Shown here piece by piece: positions 1-11,300 of a stretch of DNA of 64,000 bases. Position 1 is the first letter of the stretch, and each line of letters begins with the position of its first letter. A program made the position numbers and the translations under genes. Source of the DNA: Aplidium turbinatum (lineage: Eukaryota > Chordata > Ascidiacea > Aplousobranchia > Polyclinidae). The stretch is from NCBI GenBank assembly GCA_918807975.1, contig OU964921.1, positions 35,676,498 to 35,740,497 of the forward strand, read 5' to 3'. The notes beneath the pieces are model-generated. The model ran no database searches and was not told where the DNA came from. It saw only the letters and a program-made list of their open reading frames with translations.

Positions 1-677
1 AGAGCAGCATCGTAAATTATTCGTGTCTTGCATGCAATCGGCTTTTCAGACACCAAAGCTGCGGTAACGAATCCAAACAGCAATACGTACCAAAGCTGTT
101 GAAAACAGAATATTTGTAAATTTGTTCTGTAAATTGGACTTTGTCATACATTTATTTTGAACATTGAATTACCAGGCAATGTAGCTTTTGATCCGTGATT
201 GGGCTTCTCTCTTGCACCAGCATGACTTGGCGTGTAGTTGTTCTCTAATACATTAAATTGCCTACCCCATTTTTTGCATATTATAAAATATTTCGCTTTT
301 TTAATTTGTTATGAAGGTTATAGTAACGTTTCAAGGAGTGCAGTTCTTTGCTGGAGATGTTAATGCGAGAATGCACATGCAACTCGAGAACTTACGTATC
401 CGGACGTTCCTTGAACTTCCTTGATCGTTGCTTGAAACTTCTGCACCAGCACTTTTAATCCCAGCATGCACGCTATTTCCAAAACCTGCATTCAAGTTAC
501 AAGCTTGTAATTAACTTTCATTTGTTAGAGTAACTTGAAGCAGTTTATTTTACTTTGATTTAAGAACCTGTCCGAATCTTATACGTCGCTCTTTGGGGTG
601 TGAAACAGGTGACATGTTAAGTTTTCTACTTCAGTAACCAACGTTAAATTTCGCGTTTTTCGTAGGCGGGAAAAAAG
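1..677. other. No gene recognised
   Basis: AT-rich DNA with no coding exon I can support. It could be intron of the intersectin-like gene, whose upstream exons are outside the window. Confidence 0.5.
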
Positions 678-768
678 CCCAAATAGCAAATCAGCTACTT
701 TTTACATTGATTCAATGTCTGCAGACGTTGAATCAATATAAAAAAAATTTACTGATTTGCCGTTTGGG
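678..768. repeat. Palindromic short repeat (foldback family A), full copy
   Basis: The 91-bp unit is nearly self-complementary: CCCAAATAGCAAATCAG at the left end matches the reverse complement of CTGATTTGCCGTTTGGG at the right. The centre is TGATTCAATGTCTGCAGACG. Other whole or half copies lie at 1391-1446, 1535-1589, 2895-2932, 12538-12588, 12662-12743 and 12797-12863. It looks like a tiny MITE or foldback element. Confidence 0.75.
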
Positions 769-791
769 TGTAATAACTTGGTTTTGCGCAG

Positions 792-1136
792 TTGCTGAAG
801 GAAATGCTGCCAAGTGAAAGCAACTGGCTCTTGTTAGTGCCGAAAGCCGAATATATTGAGAACGTTTTCTTTTCATTCCCGTGGGCTTGGTATCAAGTAT
901 GGGACTTTACCTACACTGCAATAACTGTAGGCTATCCATCTGTATTGTCAGCAACTTTAAACTATGGATGGGTTGTTGAAACCTCTACACTTTGCTTAGA
1001 AAATATTTGCACACTGACTAAAAAGTCACCTACCCTAAATGGGATTAATATCTTGGATGGTATTCTTGGCATCATTATCAGAAGTTGGATGGAGGTGATG
1101 GATGCTGCCACACATGCGGAAATTGGTCTCAAATGA
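792..1136 (+). other. Unassigned open frame, 114 codons
   Basis: An open frame rich in aromatic residues with no family I recognise. A possible acceptor (GCGCAG) ends just upstream at about 791. It could be chance; no neighbouring exon joins it convincingly. Confidence 0.12.
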
Positions 1137-1390
1137 CATATTTCTTCAGTTGTAGAATTTGAGCCGCTTCCTTCACATGTTCTATCAATAAAGCGTAATT
1201 TATCGTAGGCAACAATGAGCCATTTAGATTTTTCAATATTTGCTCTGGTAATCTGGCTGACAGTTCTGTTTAACCTGTATTTTGGTCTTATGAATGAGGC
1301 ATACTATGATTTATGTTACTGGACAGCGGCTTGAAAAGGCTTAGGTTTTTTTTTGTTTGCTGGTTTAAACGCTTTAAATTATGCGGTTTG

Positions 1391-1589
1391 CTCAACGTCT
1401 GCAGACGTTGAATCAACGTGAAAAACGGTTGATTTGCTGTCTGGGCAGCTTCATCTCTGGGTGTTTTCTTTGCCTCGTTAAATCACGATTTTTGCAGATT
1501 TTCCATTCTTGTACTTTCACCGCGAAAGAGCGCACCCAGTCTGCTGACGTTGAATCAATGTAAAAATGACAGATTTTGTTGTATCGGGC
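1391..1589 (+). repeat. Two partial copies of foldback family A
   Basis: CGTCTGCAGACGTTGAATCA at 1394-1413 is followed by GATTTGCTGTCTGGG. A second half-copy at 1535-1589 has GACGTTGAATCAATGTAAAA. Both keep only the centre and right arm. Confidence 0.65.
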
Positions 1590-2061
1590 AATTGTAGGTT
1601 GAGTCGTGTTGAAATTACAATTTTGAAAACAAAGTGAAACCTATACTCCAGCGTTTCTTAACCTGTGCGCCCTGGTAGGTTGCCAGGTGCCCCTCAGGGA
1701 AATGGAAAACTGATGGATGAGCTTTTTGCTTCCATAATTTGTAATTATTACAACATAACACAAAGGCTTTGTTTTGTTTTTTTCTTTCTCTTTCGGTTTA
1801 TCTCATTAAGCATACAATGAGGCAACTATGAGGCCTATCGCCGCCTATGTAAAAAAAACTTCCAAACAATTTAAGAGAAATGCCGATATAATCTGTATCA
1901 AAAAAAAAAATCGCACTCGTTTCACTCGCCCAGTGCGCCACCACATTTTTAGAAGTCTACAGGTGCATCATGAGGTAAAAAAGGTTAAGAACAACTGCTC
2001 TAATCTAGTAATGGTGTCTTTTTTTTATACACTGTCAATCTTTATAACATGTATATACGTC

Positions 2062-2280
2062 TCACCTGAATTCGTCGCTTTTGTAAGACACAATCAAAAC
2101 AGGTATTATTGTCAACAGTATCAGAAGAATATATTTCAACTTGTATGCAGGCATCCAGTATTCCGGAGTGCTTGTTTCAATTACCGCCGATTGTATTGCA
2201 GGTTTTGTTTCTTGTGGGCTCCTTTCATTGTTACTATCCTTTTCATTCTTTTGTATAACGTACGTTACATTGAAAGTCAT
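2062..2280 (-). other. Possible membrane-anchored N-terminal exon, unassigned
   Basis: A 72-codon frame with a polar N-terminus and one strong hydrophobic stretch (LKYILLILLTIIPVLIVSY) near residues 48-66, ending at a good donor (CAG/GTGAGA). It resembles the first exon of a single-pass membrane protein. No downstream exon was recognised, so it stays a candidate only. Confidence 0.2.
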
Positions 2281-2894
2281 ATTCGTCTTTTAAAAGAACT
2301 CTTCTAAAGTTGCAGTAGGTCTACATATAAAGTTTAGTAAAGCGTTTTTCATAGTTAAGGAGAAAAGAATAGATCACCTACTTTTTCATTTGCTGGCAAT
2401 CAACGAATAATTCACTTCTTTGTTAGTTTTAGTTCTCCACTGATTAACCTGTCTTATTACAGCCTACTTTATCTGTGTAGCCTACATGATATGCTTGAAC
2501 TGACATCACAGCTTTAATGTTCCTGTTTTTCCCTTATGGTGGCAGCTATATTTACCTTTTTGTAAATTCAAGCTACTCAGCCAGAGCGAATCCTATTGCT
2601 TCGCATGTTGTAATACCGGTTCGCCACAACTCTGTTTCGGGAAAGTCCCGCATAGAGTATCACCGAGTGTCTGTGTAAAAATTTGCTATCTTTTCTATGG
2701 TAATTAGGAATTGACTTTTATCTTTCATACTGCATGGTGCAAGATGGTTAAGGCTGATTTCCTTTTCTTCGATAGCTACTGTATTGACGTAAGCTCACTT
2801 AGCCTACTCTCACTCAAACAGTTTGGATCAGTTCAACAAAACCGCCGATTATATTTGTCTTAAAAATCTGTAATTAATTTCTGACTGTAAAAGA

Positions 2895-2932
2895 GTTATC
2901 AATGTAAAACTGACGGGTTTTGCTGTCTGGGA
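2895..2932 (+). repeat. Half copy of foldback family A
   Basis: TTATCAATGTAAAACTGACG followed by GGTTTTGCTGTCTGG matches the right arm of the family. Confidence 0.5.
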
Positions 2933-3236
2933 GACAACGTTAGAATTTTGATAAGGCACAAGGCGACCTGTGCCGCTTACTTAATTGTAGCTAACTTCCT
3001 TGTTTTCTGACAGCATTAAAAAAATCTGTATGACGAGAACCTATTCAATATCAAGACTTGGATGTCCGGTTATTTCTGATCTTTCTCTCGCAAACCTGAT
3101 TTCTTTTCTTATTGTTTGCATTCAGCTCCGAGCTGACTTGTTTGACCTGCGCGGTTTATTGAATTAAACACACATGTAGTCCAATAATTCATTTTCGGAT
3201 AGACTTTGTCTTTAAGTATTCACTGAAGATATTAAA

Positions 3237-3629
3237 TTAACTAAACACCCCTTTCAACAATTGAGGTGATGTATGCCAACTAAGCAACCGTTTTTTCAAC
3301 CAATCTTGTTTGTAAACTGGGAAAGAGCAGTGAACGTCAAACCTGGCTTTGTGATGAAGAAATCTTTTGCAATACACTGTGGGAGTGTGGGCGACGTCCA
3401 CTGCTGTAGTAATCACTAAATTTTGTTGCTTTTGTTGAGTCAACGACGGTTTGAAAGCTTGCTCGGCTAACGTGAGTTGTCCTTTTGCAAGCTCGGTGTT
3501 GATTTCAAAAGCCACGGCATACCTTTTTTGCAGATTCTCTGTTGCAATGATCGCATCACTGGTCTTCTGTTGGCCTTTGTTTACATTGTTTTGCCGTGCT
3601 TTGTTTGAGGATGTCTGAATTAAATACAA
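3237..3629 (-). other. Unassigned open frame, 130 codons
   Basis: An open minus-strand frame, Gln/Lys/Thr-rich at the start and basic at the end. An acceptor-like TTTAATTCAG precedes it and a donor-like AAAAAAG/GTATGC lies inside. I recognise no family, and it may be chance. Confidence 0.15.
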
Positions 3630-4068
3630 TATTTACAGGTTTCAACCGATTTTCACGGGGGCGTTTTTGTTTGAACGAACGGCCAAACTATTTTATTGGT
3701 CTTGGTCCGTGTCAGTCACTTTTTGCAATTCAATTTTAAGTCGTGTTACTTTGTCATGTCTTCTACAAACAAGGTCAAACTAATTATCTACACAGTAAAA
3801 ATGATATCAGCGGTTTATTTCACCTTTAATTGAAGTTTATATAAAGCTTAATAGGAGCGAAGATGTCTTTGGTTGTTCCAGCCGTGTAGGAATTCTTAGG
3901 CGGTATTGCTGTACAGCCCAACATCCATTTGACAAAAGTAGATATAGGCCTGTGCAGTACTCTGACTGTACAGTATAGCTATGTATTTGAGGTGTAAAAC
4001 AATAAATGTTATTAATACTGTAAAAAGTTTTATATTTTTGTTGTCATTTTATTGCTATGTATTGGCAG

Positions 4069-4332
4069 TGGGATGGCACAGCGGATAAGGCGTTGGCTTT
4101 CCTATTATTCAAACCTGGTTGGACTCCCGGCTTCAGCTGGTTGTTGAAAACACCGCTCACCTCTACCTAGGGTGTAATAAATTGGGTGGGCATAATTGCT
4201 GCAAGAAAGGCGGCAGAAAGAAAGGAACTGGCCACCCTACTCTTCTTAGTGCTGAAGGCTTAGTACAAATAGAACCTTATCTTCTCATACCCGACAGTTG
4301 AATCAAGTATGGGATCCACCTTTACTTTTTTA
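4069..4332 (+). mobile_element. tRNA-derived SINE, family 1
   Basis: A tRNA-like head has an A box (ATGGCACAGCGGATAAGGCG) and a B box (GGTTGGACTCC). The body contains AACACCGCTCACCTCTACC and AATAAATTGGGTGG. A second full copy is at 33124-33395, and the head also appears at about 41365-41420. Confidence 0.75.
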
Positions 4333-5387
4333 GTGTAGTCCCTAAATTAATTGTTCGAAAACTTGGAGTATGTAGGCTACTCCATTTACAAGGCTGAAAA
4401 ACGCTGCCATGCAATAACACGCCAAAGTAGCACCATTAAAAATTAGGGGAAGCGTTTAGAGTTGCACCCACTAACAGCGGATCTTTTAAGCGGCCGTTTA
4501 TACTAATCGTCTGATTAGATAATAATTGACCAACAATTTTTGCAAAGTTTATCCGTAAATTGGTAATCGGCAATTTTAATCAGTGGATCGCTATCGGTGA
4601 ACACAAAAAATTGTCCCCAAAATAAGTTTCTTAATATGTAGATTTGATTAATCAGTGCATAGTTGGTTTATTCAATAATTTGTGTTGCTTTTTCATGTCC
4701 TAGAAGTTGTATTTTTAGTTGACTTTATCAAAGCTGCGAAAAACTGTAATGCTACAAAAACCATCATGTTTACTGCTTGGTGATAACAATGTCGGATAAG
4801 TGAACGGGGAAGCAAAGAACCGATTTTCAGCTTCTTAGATGTAGTTGAGTGTCACTAATACACAGTAGGGTGGCTCTTATTTGGCAAAAAATGAAAAAAA
4901 TTTGAATTTTGTGCGGGACACCCGTTTAAAAGGTGAGGTTGTCAGAAAAAATAACTCCTGCAAAAAATTTTTGAATTTGAAATTGATTTAGAGGTGGCCC
5001 TCCCCCCCAAAAGTTTTGCGCCCTTCTCCAAAATACCAAATCTGCATATCTCAAAAACTGCTTGAGCTAGAGATACGGTTTTTGTGTCAAAAGATGCAGA
5101 AAGCATGATTTCCTATCTGCTTTCTGAACAGTGATTGCGTCTATCTTGAATAGAAAAGCAGTTATTTAGAAAAAACCTGTTTTCGGTATTCTAGCACAAA
5201 ACAGTGCTAAACAAGTATTGTGGCCCAAGCTATTCAATAAACAAAGTTCATAAGCTAACCTGTAAAACTGGTAAAGCAATAAACGAAATAAGTATTCCTA
5301 AACTTTTATGCATTCATGCATAGCTAAAATGCCGTTTTTTGTCATATTCCTTGGAGAAACTCCTGAGCGTGGAATCCGCTTTCAAGC

Positions 5388-5925
5388 TTCTGAGGTGCTA
5401 TGCATCGCACTTGTTGGATGGCGAAGGCGATTTATGCAAAAAGCTTGGTCTGCATTTATGGTATCTGTCCTAAGAAATGTGGACAAGCCTTGTTTGACTC
5501 TCGATTGTCTGTGGAAAGTAAAAAGCTAATGGTGGCAACCATGTTAGATGAAACAGGAGAACGTCCACCAAGGAGACCAAGCATCAATGTAGATGCGTTT
5601 CTTAGCAATAAGGGTCTAGAACAGTATTGCACCTCTAATTCAAAATGGCTTGGGGTGAAGATGAAGCAATAATTATTATACTTTCAAAGGATCCTGCTCA
5701 TTGGACTGAAGATGGTGCATTTATTCAAGCTTTACACATGGCGAAGGGACTTTCAGTAGTCAATGACAGAGCAGAGAGAGGAGTTGCTCTAAGTCTAATC
5801 CAGGATTTTAACAAAATCTTAACTGAAGATGAGTACCAACTTCAGTTTCTTTTGCAAGTTGTTACTGTACACAGAAAACTGCTTCCGAATTCCAAGAACA
5901 ATATTGTCGATTCTTCTTCGTTTAA
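5388..5925 (+). pseudogene. Transposase remnant of the 4867-7092 transposon
   Basis: Two overlapping frames give transposase-like protein. The first includes HRTCWMAKAIYAKSL and ends near 5672. A second continues from about 5680 with VVNDRAERGVALSLIQDFNK and LQFLLQVVTVHRKLLP. The frame change indicates a broken C-terminal transposase segment. The ERGV..IQD..N and LQ.V..HRK pattern recurs in DNA transposon proteins, but I do not name the superfamily. Confidence 0.5.
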
Positions 5926-5994
5926 ACCTTCTTTGTTACTCCAGGGGTCAAGGGCTCTGTCTTTTACCCCCCTTGGGCAGTGGCGATGCGGTTT

Positions 5995-6660
5995 AGATGC
6001 TTGAACAGGTGTCGAGCAGCAATCCTTTGATTCGTCCATTGATTCGTCATCCAGTTCAAGCAGACCACGCACACCATTTGGCGAAGTTACAGATAGTGTG
6101 GTCTGTAGTTTGTTCGTCTTTGCCACACTCACAGATTGCGAATGCAGCCATCCCCCATTTGTGCATGTTGGAGCGGAATAGTCTTACTCCAGTAGCCCAG
6201 TACTCAGGCGGTTGAGCCGCACCAGGCTTTCCTTGGCGAATTATGCATTCCGGTTGGATGGGGGCTGGTGTCGGAGATACAACTTTAGAGTCTTGAGGAG
6301 TTTTTCTTCCACTCTGAGCTCCACTTGTTGTCCTCCCAGGTAGCCGCGCTGATGGATTGGTCTTCAGCGGTTTTCATCAGGAGTTGTGCGTCACATACAA
6401 ATGGGTGTCTCGATTTCAGTTGCCGAGGATGCTCGATTGCTCGCTCACAGACTCGTAGAGACTTGAGTGGAGCAAGTGGTTGGGGTTCGTAGTGCGGCGA
6501 GAAAGAGACAGGACGGCTTCTTCGTGACGAAACTCAGCTGGTTGGTTGCCTGCAAGGACAGGGAAATTGTCCGATGGTGTAGGTCGCAGGCATCCTGCCA
6601 TGACACGCAAGGCAATATATAAAATATTGTCGATAATATCGCTTCTTGCAGTACTGACCA
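5995..6660 (-). mobile_element. LINE 3' fragment inserted in the transposon
   Basis: The minus strand encodes GCLRPTPSDNFPVLAGNQPA and EAVLSLSRRTTNPNHLLHS at 6416-6610, and farther 3' a CECG-like terminal region near 6100-6220. It is the same family as the LINE at 25742-27490 (GCLRLTPTDCLPILAGIQPA) and is 5'-truncated. Confidence 0.7.
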
Positions 6661-7097
6661 GAATTACATTTTGAAATGAATATCGTTACCAGTGTTCCCT
6701 CTAAGGTGCAAAAATTAAGACAAAAAAACGAAATTTTGTAGACGGTTTCGTGGTCACAAAAAAGGTTGTAAAAATCAAGATTTGGTCAAATGCGTTTTTT
6801 CTAAATAACTGCTTTTCTACTCAAGATAGATGCATTCAATGTTCAGAAAGCAGATAGAAAACCATGCTTTCTGCATCTTTTAACACAAAAACCGTATCTC
6901 TAGTTCAAGTGGTTTTCGAGATACGCAGATTTGGTATTTCGAGGGAGGGCACAGAACTTTAGGGGGAGAGGGCCACCTCTAAATCAACTTCAAATTTAAA
7001 AAAAATTTGCAAGAGTTATTTTTTCTGACAACCTCACCATTTGAAAGGGTGTCCCAAGCAAAATTCAAAAACTCAATTTTAAGAGCCACCCTAATAC

Positions 7098-7190
7098 ACA
7101 GTTATGTGATCACGTTGGGCATCGAACCGGCAGCCTTTGGATCGGAACCTAAATGCTTTGGCCTTTCGGCCACGTAACCAACCAGTCTGA
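7098..7190 (-). repeat. tRNA-like SINE head, relic
   Basis: The minus strand carries GTTACGTGGCCGAAAGGCCA and GCCGGTTCGATGCCC, i.e. tRNA-like A and B boxes, next to the right end of the 4867-7092 element. There is no complete tRNA fold, so it is a SINE relic rather than a gene. Confidence 0.4.
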
Positions 7191-7635
7191 AGATTACTCT
7201 TTCAAACTTTTCACGTAAAACTTCCGGTGCGGTAGTTTGATAAATAAAAATGTGACATACTTTCTGTGTATTGATGTATGATGGTTGCTGTCGGTTACAG
7301 AAAGGGCGCTGAAAGTAACCAAGTTCGAAGCCACACAATGATGTCTTCTGAGAAACTGATGGATTTTTCTTCTCATTCACAATCAGCCAGTGATCTGGCT
7401 AAGCCTAAGGTGACCATTTTGTTTGGCAGTTCATGCAGTAACAGTTTGTGGTATGCTATCTTGAGTTATCTTTAACCAACATGTCGATGGAAAGCTGGAT
7501 CTTTTGTCATAATTAAAGAACTAGATGCTGATGTCTCTCAACCTCTGTTCTAGTTGCTCGATGCTATAATTGAGAGGAGAAAGTTATACTAAGATCCTTC
7601 ATTTAGGATGTAACCGAACAATTAAACATAATAAG

Positions 7636-7832
7636 TCAATCAAATCAATCAGGTTCGGAAACTTCTATAATTTATTGACAAAAGCTTTCGCCACCGTAAA
7701 GGCAGCTTCTTCAGTATTTTATTCAAATAGATACTGAAGATATTTGAATAAGATACTAAAGAAGCCGCCTTTACGATGGCGAAAGCTTCATCAATAAATT
7801 ATACAAGTTTTCGAACCTGGTTGATTTGATTT
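7636..7832. repeat. Foldback (palindromic) element, ~195 bp
   Basis: The left arm contains CAATCAGGTTCGGAAACTTC and AAAGCTTTCGCCACCGTAAA. The right arm repeats them inverted (TTTACGATGGCGAAAGCTT, GTTTTCGAACCTGG). The centre is AT-rich. Long imperfect arms point to a MITE or foldback element. Confidence 0.75.
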
Positions 7833-8381
7833 ACTTGTTTCGTCAGAGTCGGTATAATCATCTATGTTATAATGTACGACTGTACGTCCCTAATTCATTG
7901 GTTAAACACCTGGTTCAGCGTCCCAAAAACCGTAAGATCAAGCATTAATGATTCGAATGTATCAACATATATCATTGACCAAATTGTTTCAAGAACAGCT
8001 CTCCATTTAGTGGTACCCAAAAGGTGAAATAGTTCACAGATACCATGAGTATAAGCGGTAACTTTACGCCGGCAACTTTGGTAACTAGTCCTGCCGTTGG
8101 TACTTTAAAACTTCTACAAGTGTACGAAATTTGCAGGAATAGCTTAGGCTTCAAAGAATTTTTTTTAGTTCTGCTGATGAACATTTTTTCTGCCAGTCAA
8201 TCGAATAACCGAACAGAAATATTCTAGTTGGTACATTCTAAGATGTACTCATATTGAATCTATTCTTATTTTACAGTAGATCTGGTGCAAAGCTTTTACC
8301 CTAATATGTCGAATGCTTAATCCACCTTCTTATGGCTCTGAAGGCTGACTAAATATTCTTGCACACACTTCTTTTCTTCAG

Positions 8382-11300
8382 TCTCCAAAGATTGCTCAAC
8401 GGTACAAAGCAATCTATCCATGGATAGCTCGAAAAGAAACCCATCTAACCTTCGAGAAAGATGACGTGATTGCTGTGTCAGTGAAAGAGGAAGCTTGGTG
8501 GTTCGGCCATTGCAAAGGAAATGTAAGCTAAATTATATGATTAGGGGTAAACACAGGTCAAAGATTAGTAAAGCATTCTAGAGATTGGCAAAATATGTGC
8601 AGTAGCAAAGATTGAATGCCTGATACCTGATTTTGCTGGCCCCTTGACGTGCCTGGAAGGAAAGATCAATATCTGATGAAATTGACAGTTGATGTCCTGA
8701 ACTAAATCTGACTACTTTATTAAAGAAGCTTTAAACAACTGAAAGCTGCCGTAATCCGAACTCAAAAGTAATAAGCCTACTGTTAACAAACTGAACAAAG
8801 GTTGATGCTCACAAGAACCGAAGCAGCGCTTGAGTGTGAAGCAGGCTGGAAAAATTAGCTAAAGCAAGGTATGTATAGGGGCGATAATAAATTGAATACG
8901 CCAGCATCGCAGAAAAAGAAAGTAATTCAAAAATACAGAAATGTATTATAACATTCATATTTTTTATGCTCAGTCAGGGTGGTTTCCAAAGTCTTACGTC
9001 ATAGAAATGAGCTCTACTACACCTGTCATTCCCTACACGCTTCCAGCCTCCCCCAAATCTTCTCCAATCGCGAAACGAAAAGCTCCTCAGCCTCCTATCG
9101 CTGGGTCAAGTTCAACAACACGCAAGTTCAACCTAGTTTTTTAGTTTTATTTAAATTATTTGCAATGTGTTTACTTTTTTCTTGGCAACTCTAGCGATAA
9201 ACTCACAAACGAGGAACTAGCAAGACCAATCAACGATGGCTCAACTCTGGGTGTGTGCGATTAATGCACTCGTTATAAATCAGCACCATTTTCCAAATTC
9301 TGTAGACTGGAGAAAGTATCAGTGTTGAGGCATGAAGCAATTTGGTGGGTGCCTTGTTGTTTTCAGTATTTTGTAGTAAGGCATACACCGAATGCAACAG
9401 ACTCGTCTACAAGTACAGCAGTAGTCTAAGCTAATTTAGCGGATCATTTTCGTTGTTGTGTGGTTCACTTTTGATAAGCTTTGTTTTTTCAATCCATCAG
9501 GCTACATGGCATCTTACGCTTTCGAAGGCACTCAAAAGGGAGACCTTACCTTTAACGTCGGTGACGTCATAATGGTAACCAACAGTGATGGTGAATGGTG
9601 GACCGGAACTTTGAACGGACAACGTGGAATTTTTCCGGCTAATTACGTCACTCTTCACAAAAATAAAGTAATAAACTTTAAAATGTTTTTGCTTTCATAT
9701 TTTTTTTTATGAATTCGAAATAATTGTTAACGTTTAAAACCATTAATAACGCTGTAAATTATTTTTCGTAGATGTGTTCTTTTTGACATTACTTTTATTT
9801 GGTACTTGACATGAAGAAATGTGTTTTTTTATACCTTCTGAGAAACCTTTATTAACACTTTCCTTTCTTTTAATAATCGCTAAATGTGACATTTTATTTG
9901 CCATGACAATTTTATAGCGTAGATTTGAAATTTACCTTTTTCTAAATTTATTTGCTCGTTTGTGCTTCTTCCCTATGGTTCATACCATCTCCAGGCTCAA
10001 GATAATTTAGCTTTCACTTCAGAGACATCGCTGTATATTTAGTCAAAAGTGTCAACGTCACGTTTGAACTGAAATTCGGAAGGACTGATTTGCAATGTGT
10101 TTTGCTCAGCAAATTTTATGCTTTTAGTTAGTGTATACTGCATAGCAGACAACAAAATGTCCTTTTCCAATGCGCATAGGGAGGCGATATGAAATTTTAA
10201 GACAGTTATTCTCAAACTGTGCATCATTGACATCCATGTGCGACGCTTTGATTTTTTAAGGACGTCGTATCTTTTCATATTAAATTGTTCATGCTTATTT
10301 CCAGCAATTAACGCTGTAACTTATAGTTTATGTTTGTGTTTATCAATCTGTTTACGCTGGTGTGTCGTGAGTCAGAAAAAAAATCATTAACTTATTTAAC
10401 TCTTGCTTCATCTCTCCAAAAAATTTTAAATTTTTTAAAAAATAACTACCACCATCACAAAGTACCATGATAAAAACTGTTTAAACCAATAATAGTTTTT
10501 ATGCAGCAAACACAACCCAAGACTTCAGCAAATGCCCCTGAGCTGGCTTCAGTTATCGTTGCATTCCGGGCTGCAGGATCCGAGCAATTATCCCTGCAGG
10601 TGGGCCAGGTCGTGTTGGTTCGAAGGAAGGTTGAGAGCGGGTGGTGGGAAGGAGAACTGCAGGTTGGTACCTAGACTCGGATAATCGCTCCCAGGGCTTT
10701 TTTAAACGGTACAAGTAGACTAAAATTTGCTGAAAAACGTAACACCAAAAAAAGTCCCGCTACGCCACTGGTCTCAAGCACTGAGAGTATTGAAAACAAT
10801 CTAAAGTACTGGTACATGTTGAAGCACAGTTACTTTGCCTTCATTTCGTTTTGTCTTGAATTACTTTGTAATATAGTTCGGTTTGGTTTAGCTCCCCAAA
10901 CACTAGAAGCCCAGTGTCGCCGTCTTCGGCACTGAACTTTGGTGAAGAGCTGCCTGCTCAGCAAGCTTAAGAGAAATGTTTTATTCTTCAAGTTCATCAC
11001 GACCGTAGTTTTTGTTTGTCACAATTTTTTTTCTTTTTTTTACTTTACAATTAAAATCTAAGAATTGGTATTGATAGAGTATGATCAAAGCGCACACATT
11101 ATTGTTTTATGTCGTGTGTTTGTTCACTTGACCAGCAGCCCAGCCTACGATACTGAGTCACAGTTAAATTCGCTTTGGGCAAAGTATGACTTTTTGTAAA
11201 TAAAAGCCCTAGTAAATTTCTGCTTATAAAAACTTTGCTATTTTTACTACAGGTCTTATTGGATGTTTGGTCGGTCACCCCCAAAGCCTAAACTTACGTC

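Larger units (their letters stand above)
4867..7092 (+). mobile_element. DNA transposon with long (~300 bp) terminal inverted repeats and 10-bp target duplication
   Basis: The ends read AGGGTGGCTCTTA and its complement. Each TIR extends about 300 bp, including the shared GCAGAAAGCATG and AAAGCAGATAG words. The flanks repeat AATACACAGT (4857-4866 and 7093-7102). A 9-11 bp duplication recalls Mutator-like elements, but I cannot classify the transposase. The interior contains a transposase-like coding remnant and a LINE fragment. Confidence 0.75.

Noticed and set aside
1655-1700. CCTGTGCGCCCTGGTAGG as a hAT terminal repeat
   Set aside because: Only one end-like motif was seen and no partner or target duplication was found.
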